Assembly: GCF_003711845.1 (NCBI RefSeq)
Contig: NZ_RHLQ01000005.1
Coordinates: 36,049-100,048, forward strand
Source of the DNA: Lysinibacillus halotolerans
GTDB taxonomy: Bacteria > Bacillota > Bacilli > Bacillales_A > Planococcaceae
Length of the DNA: 64,000 bases
Direction: 5' to 3'
Part shown: positions 62,643-64,000 of the stretch, in pieces
Layout: each line of letters starts with the position of its first letter
Position numbering within the stretch: position 1 is the stretch's first letter
Notes under the pieces: generated by a model
Told to the model about the DNA's origin: nothing
Database searches by the model: none
What the model saw: the letters and a program-made list of their open reading frames with translations, nothing else
Program-made: the position numbers and the translations under genes

Positions 62643-63099
62643 ATTGATATGTACAAAATTATTTTTTATATCCTATTTATTGATATAATTAGATTATTTT
62701 ATTATTGTGCAAATGTACATAATTTTTAAATTAACTAAAATTATACTTTTATATGTGAAAATTTAATTGTACTTAATATTAAATCATTGAATGCCATTAA
62801 ACTGTATGTATTCATCAGAAAAAAGCAAAAGGATAGATACAAACAGGTATAATTACTGTTCATCTATCCGTAATTTTAGAGAACAGTCGTTTTAGAAACG
62901 GAGAATTACATTAATATGGATATAAAGGAAAGAGTTACGATAGATAGCAAAAGAAATTCGAAAACTTAAAGACTTTGAAAGTGTATGGATAGAAGAAGTA
63001 TAGTTAGATTTAAATTATATTAGAAAAAGAGTCATACATATATGAACGGACAGCTAATATGGGATTAGTAACATAATGAAGGGGGAGAAGTAAGTCAAG
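62643..63099 (+). other. AT-rich junction region with hairpin and decayed reading frames
   Basis: No intact gene. A hairpin at 62831-62869 pairs GGATAGAT with ATCTATCC and AACAG with CTGTT. ATG 62916 opens only 17 codons; a second frame (62944-63003) reads IAKEIRKLKDFESVWIEEV then stop, as if a small gene had suffered a frameshift. The region follows the truncated topoisomerase and may be the edge of an insertion. Confidence 0.5.
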
Positions 63100-63918
63100 A
63101 TGTTAAAGAAGATTAAAAGGCTATTAAACTTTCAAAATGATGGAGATGAAATTATCCTATTTGGAACAAGAAGTTTATGGTATGAAATCGGTGTAAATCC
63201 AGAAGTTGTAAAAAAACATTTTACTGAATATTTTGGTGAAGAAGAACGGAAAATTCGTAATCGTAAAGAAGCAATAGGAATTTTAGATGAAGTTATTAAA
63301 GAAATTCAATTAAAGATGAAGGCTCGAATGGAGAAAACAGATGCTGAGATTTTTATCAATCAACTCCAAAATATGTTCACGAAAATATATCGGATTTATA
63401 TAGAGCAAAAAACAGTTAGAGCAAATTTAAAGTTGAGGAATATTCGAGATGGAGCAGCTTTAGAAATATATGAGATTAATAAACAAATATCAAAATGTTT
63501 AATTGATGGGATAAGTGTCTGGATTGAAAATGCATTACTATATCAATCCTTTAATATAAAAGAAGATAATCATAACAAAGAATTTGATATAAATTTATTA
63601 ATAGATGTTTATATCTATGGTGTTGTATCGATGAACTTTTCTTTACTTCATATGTCAGAATTTAAACAATTTGGTCCTCAAGAGTTCTTTTATGGGCTAG
63701 ATATTACACCTCAAGAAGATATACCGATTCAAGCATTTCGAGATGATTTAATAATTTATCATAATCCGATGATAACTGGCAATCAATCGAATTTATTTAG
63801 CGATGAAGAATTTAAGAATGCTAATAGTATGGAAATTGGTATGCAATTTAAAAAGAAGCATGGCATTTCTTTTCTGTCTTGTATTTCGCAAGTAAAAATT
63901 GAGCCATTTATTAATTAA
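63100..63918 (+). CDS. Hypothetical protein, 272 residues
   Basis: Not recognised. Soluble and mostly helical, AT-rich codons, with a Lys/Glu-rich N-terminal half (MLKKIKRLLNFQND, KHFTEYFGEEERKIRNRKEA) and a hydrophobic middle (FDINLLIDVYIYGVVSMNFSLLHMSEF). No catalytic motif or membrane segment was obvious. AAGGGGGAG is about 12 bases upstream. It follows the disrupted topoisomerase region, so it may be part of an acquired or mobile segment. Confidence 0.65.
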   Translation: MLKKIKRLLNFQNDGDEIILFGTRSLWYEIGVNPEVVKKHFTEYFGEEERKIRNRKEAIGILDEVIKEIQLKMKARMEKTDAEIFINQLQNMFTKIYRIYIEQKTVRANLKLRNIRDGAALEIYEINKQISKCLIDGISVWIENALLYQSFNIKEDNHNKEFDINLLIDVYIYGVVSMNFSLLHMSEFKQFGPQEFFYGLDITPQEDIPIQAFRDDLIIYHNPMITGNQSNLFSDEEFKNANSMEIGMQFKKKHGISFLSCISQVKIEPFIN

Positions 63919-63930
63919 AAACTGATCCAC

Positions 63931-64000
63931 TTAAACCGAACTATTTTCTAGCCATTCTTTTGTATCTAATATTCGATAAGATGGTCCAACCATGTCTATC
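63931..64000 (-). CDS. C-terminal end of a gene running off the window
   Basis: Minus-strand frame open from the window edge to TAA at 63931-63933, giving IDMVGPSYRILDTKEWLENSSV. The ending looks coding and faintly resembles C-termini of IstB-type transposition ATPases, but 23 residues are not enough to name it. Confidence 0.4.
   Translation of the reverse strand, partial: IDMVGPSYRILDTKEWLENSSV

Noticed and set aside
1..64000. Search for CRISPR arrays, tRNA and rRNA genes
   Set aside because: No regularly spaced repeats, no cloverleaf with GGTTCRA-type T-arm in context and no rRNA cores were seen by reading. A tRNAscan or CRISPR finder run would be decisive.

Overview
The window is a low-GC Gram-positive chromosome segment that most resembles Bacillales, and within them the Planococcaceae/Lysinibacillus-like group. 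This is inferred from gene content and from gene order shared with Bacillus subtilis (dnaD-nth-ypoC, recU-ponA, yppE-mrfA-mrfB, gpsB-rnpB-ypsC-ypvA, dynA, ypgQ/ypgR-type genes), from strong AGGAGG ribosome binding sites, from frequent TTG/GTG starts, and from a type B RNase P RNA. No rRNA, tRNA, CRISPR array or complete prophage was seen.

Layout. 1-13.8 kb is a conserved housekeeping block: replication restart (dnaD), base excision repair (nth), recombination and cell-wall synthesis (recU-ponA), the MrfA/MrfB repair pair, the divisome adaptor gpsB, RNase P RNA, an rRNA-type methyltransferase (ypsC) and a DinG-like helicase. 13.8-34.6 kb is a mixture of single genes and small operons: a PH-domain membrane protein, an orphan CheX, a Fur-box-controlled 27-residue membrane peptide too short for ordinary gene calling, the two-headed dynamin DynA with a sulfurtransferase, malic enzyme, PepF, D-serine dehydratase, a squalene/phytoene-synthase-like protein, and two separate coenzyme A genes (type II pantothenate kinase and a stand-alone CoaB-like protein). 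The block ends with a PstS-like gene interrupted by an in-frame stop.

34.6-46.4 kb is accessory metabolism. A MITE-like hairpin element is followed by a divergent regulator and an abgT-abgA-abgB operon for uptake and cleavage of aminobenzoyl-glutamate-like compounds. Next come a cold-shock gene, a divergent Fur-boxed siderophore-uptake locus without its own ATPase, and small surface or membrane proteins. 46.4-52.4 kb is a complete ribose operon rbsRKDACB with operator-like repeats upstream. 52.4-62.1 kb holds DoxX, an HD hydrolase (YpgQ type), an aldehyde dehydrogenase, a CwlO-like NlpC/P60 peptidoglycan hydrolase, YfmR (ABC-F), YpgR and an EamA exporter.

The right end (62.3-64.0 kb) looks like a disrupted or acquired region. 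A topoisomerase-III-like gene stops exactly in its TOPRIM acidic motif and is followed by AT-rich decayed sequence, an unrecognised 272-residue gene and the end of another gene on the opposite strand. No wholly new multi-gene system could be proven. The best leads are the Fur-controlled micro-protein, the truncated-topoisomerase junction, the TTGTGAA half-site cluster before malic enzyme, and the abg locus with its unusual regulator.
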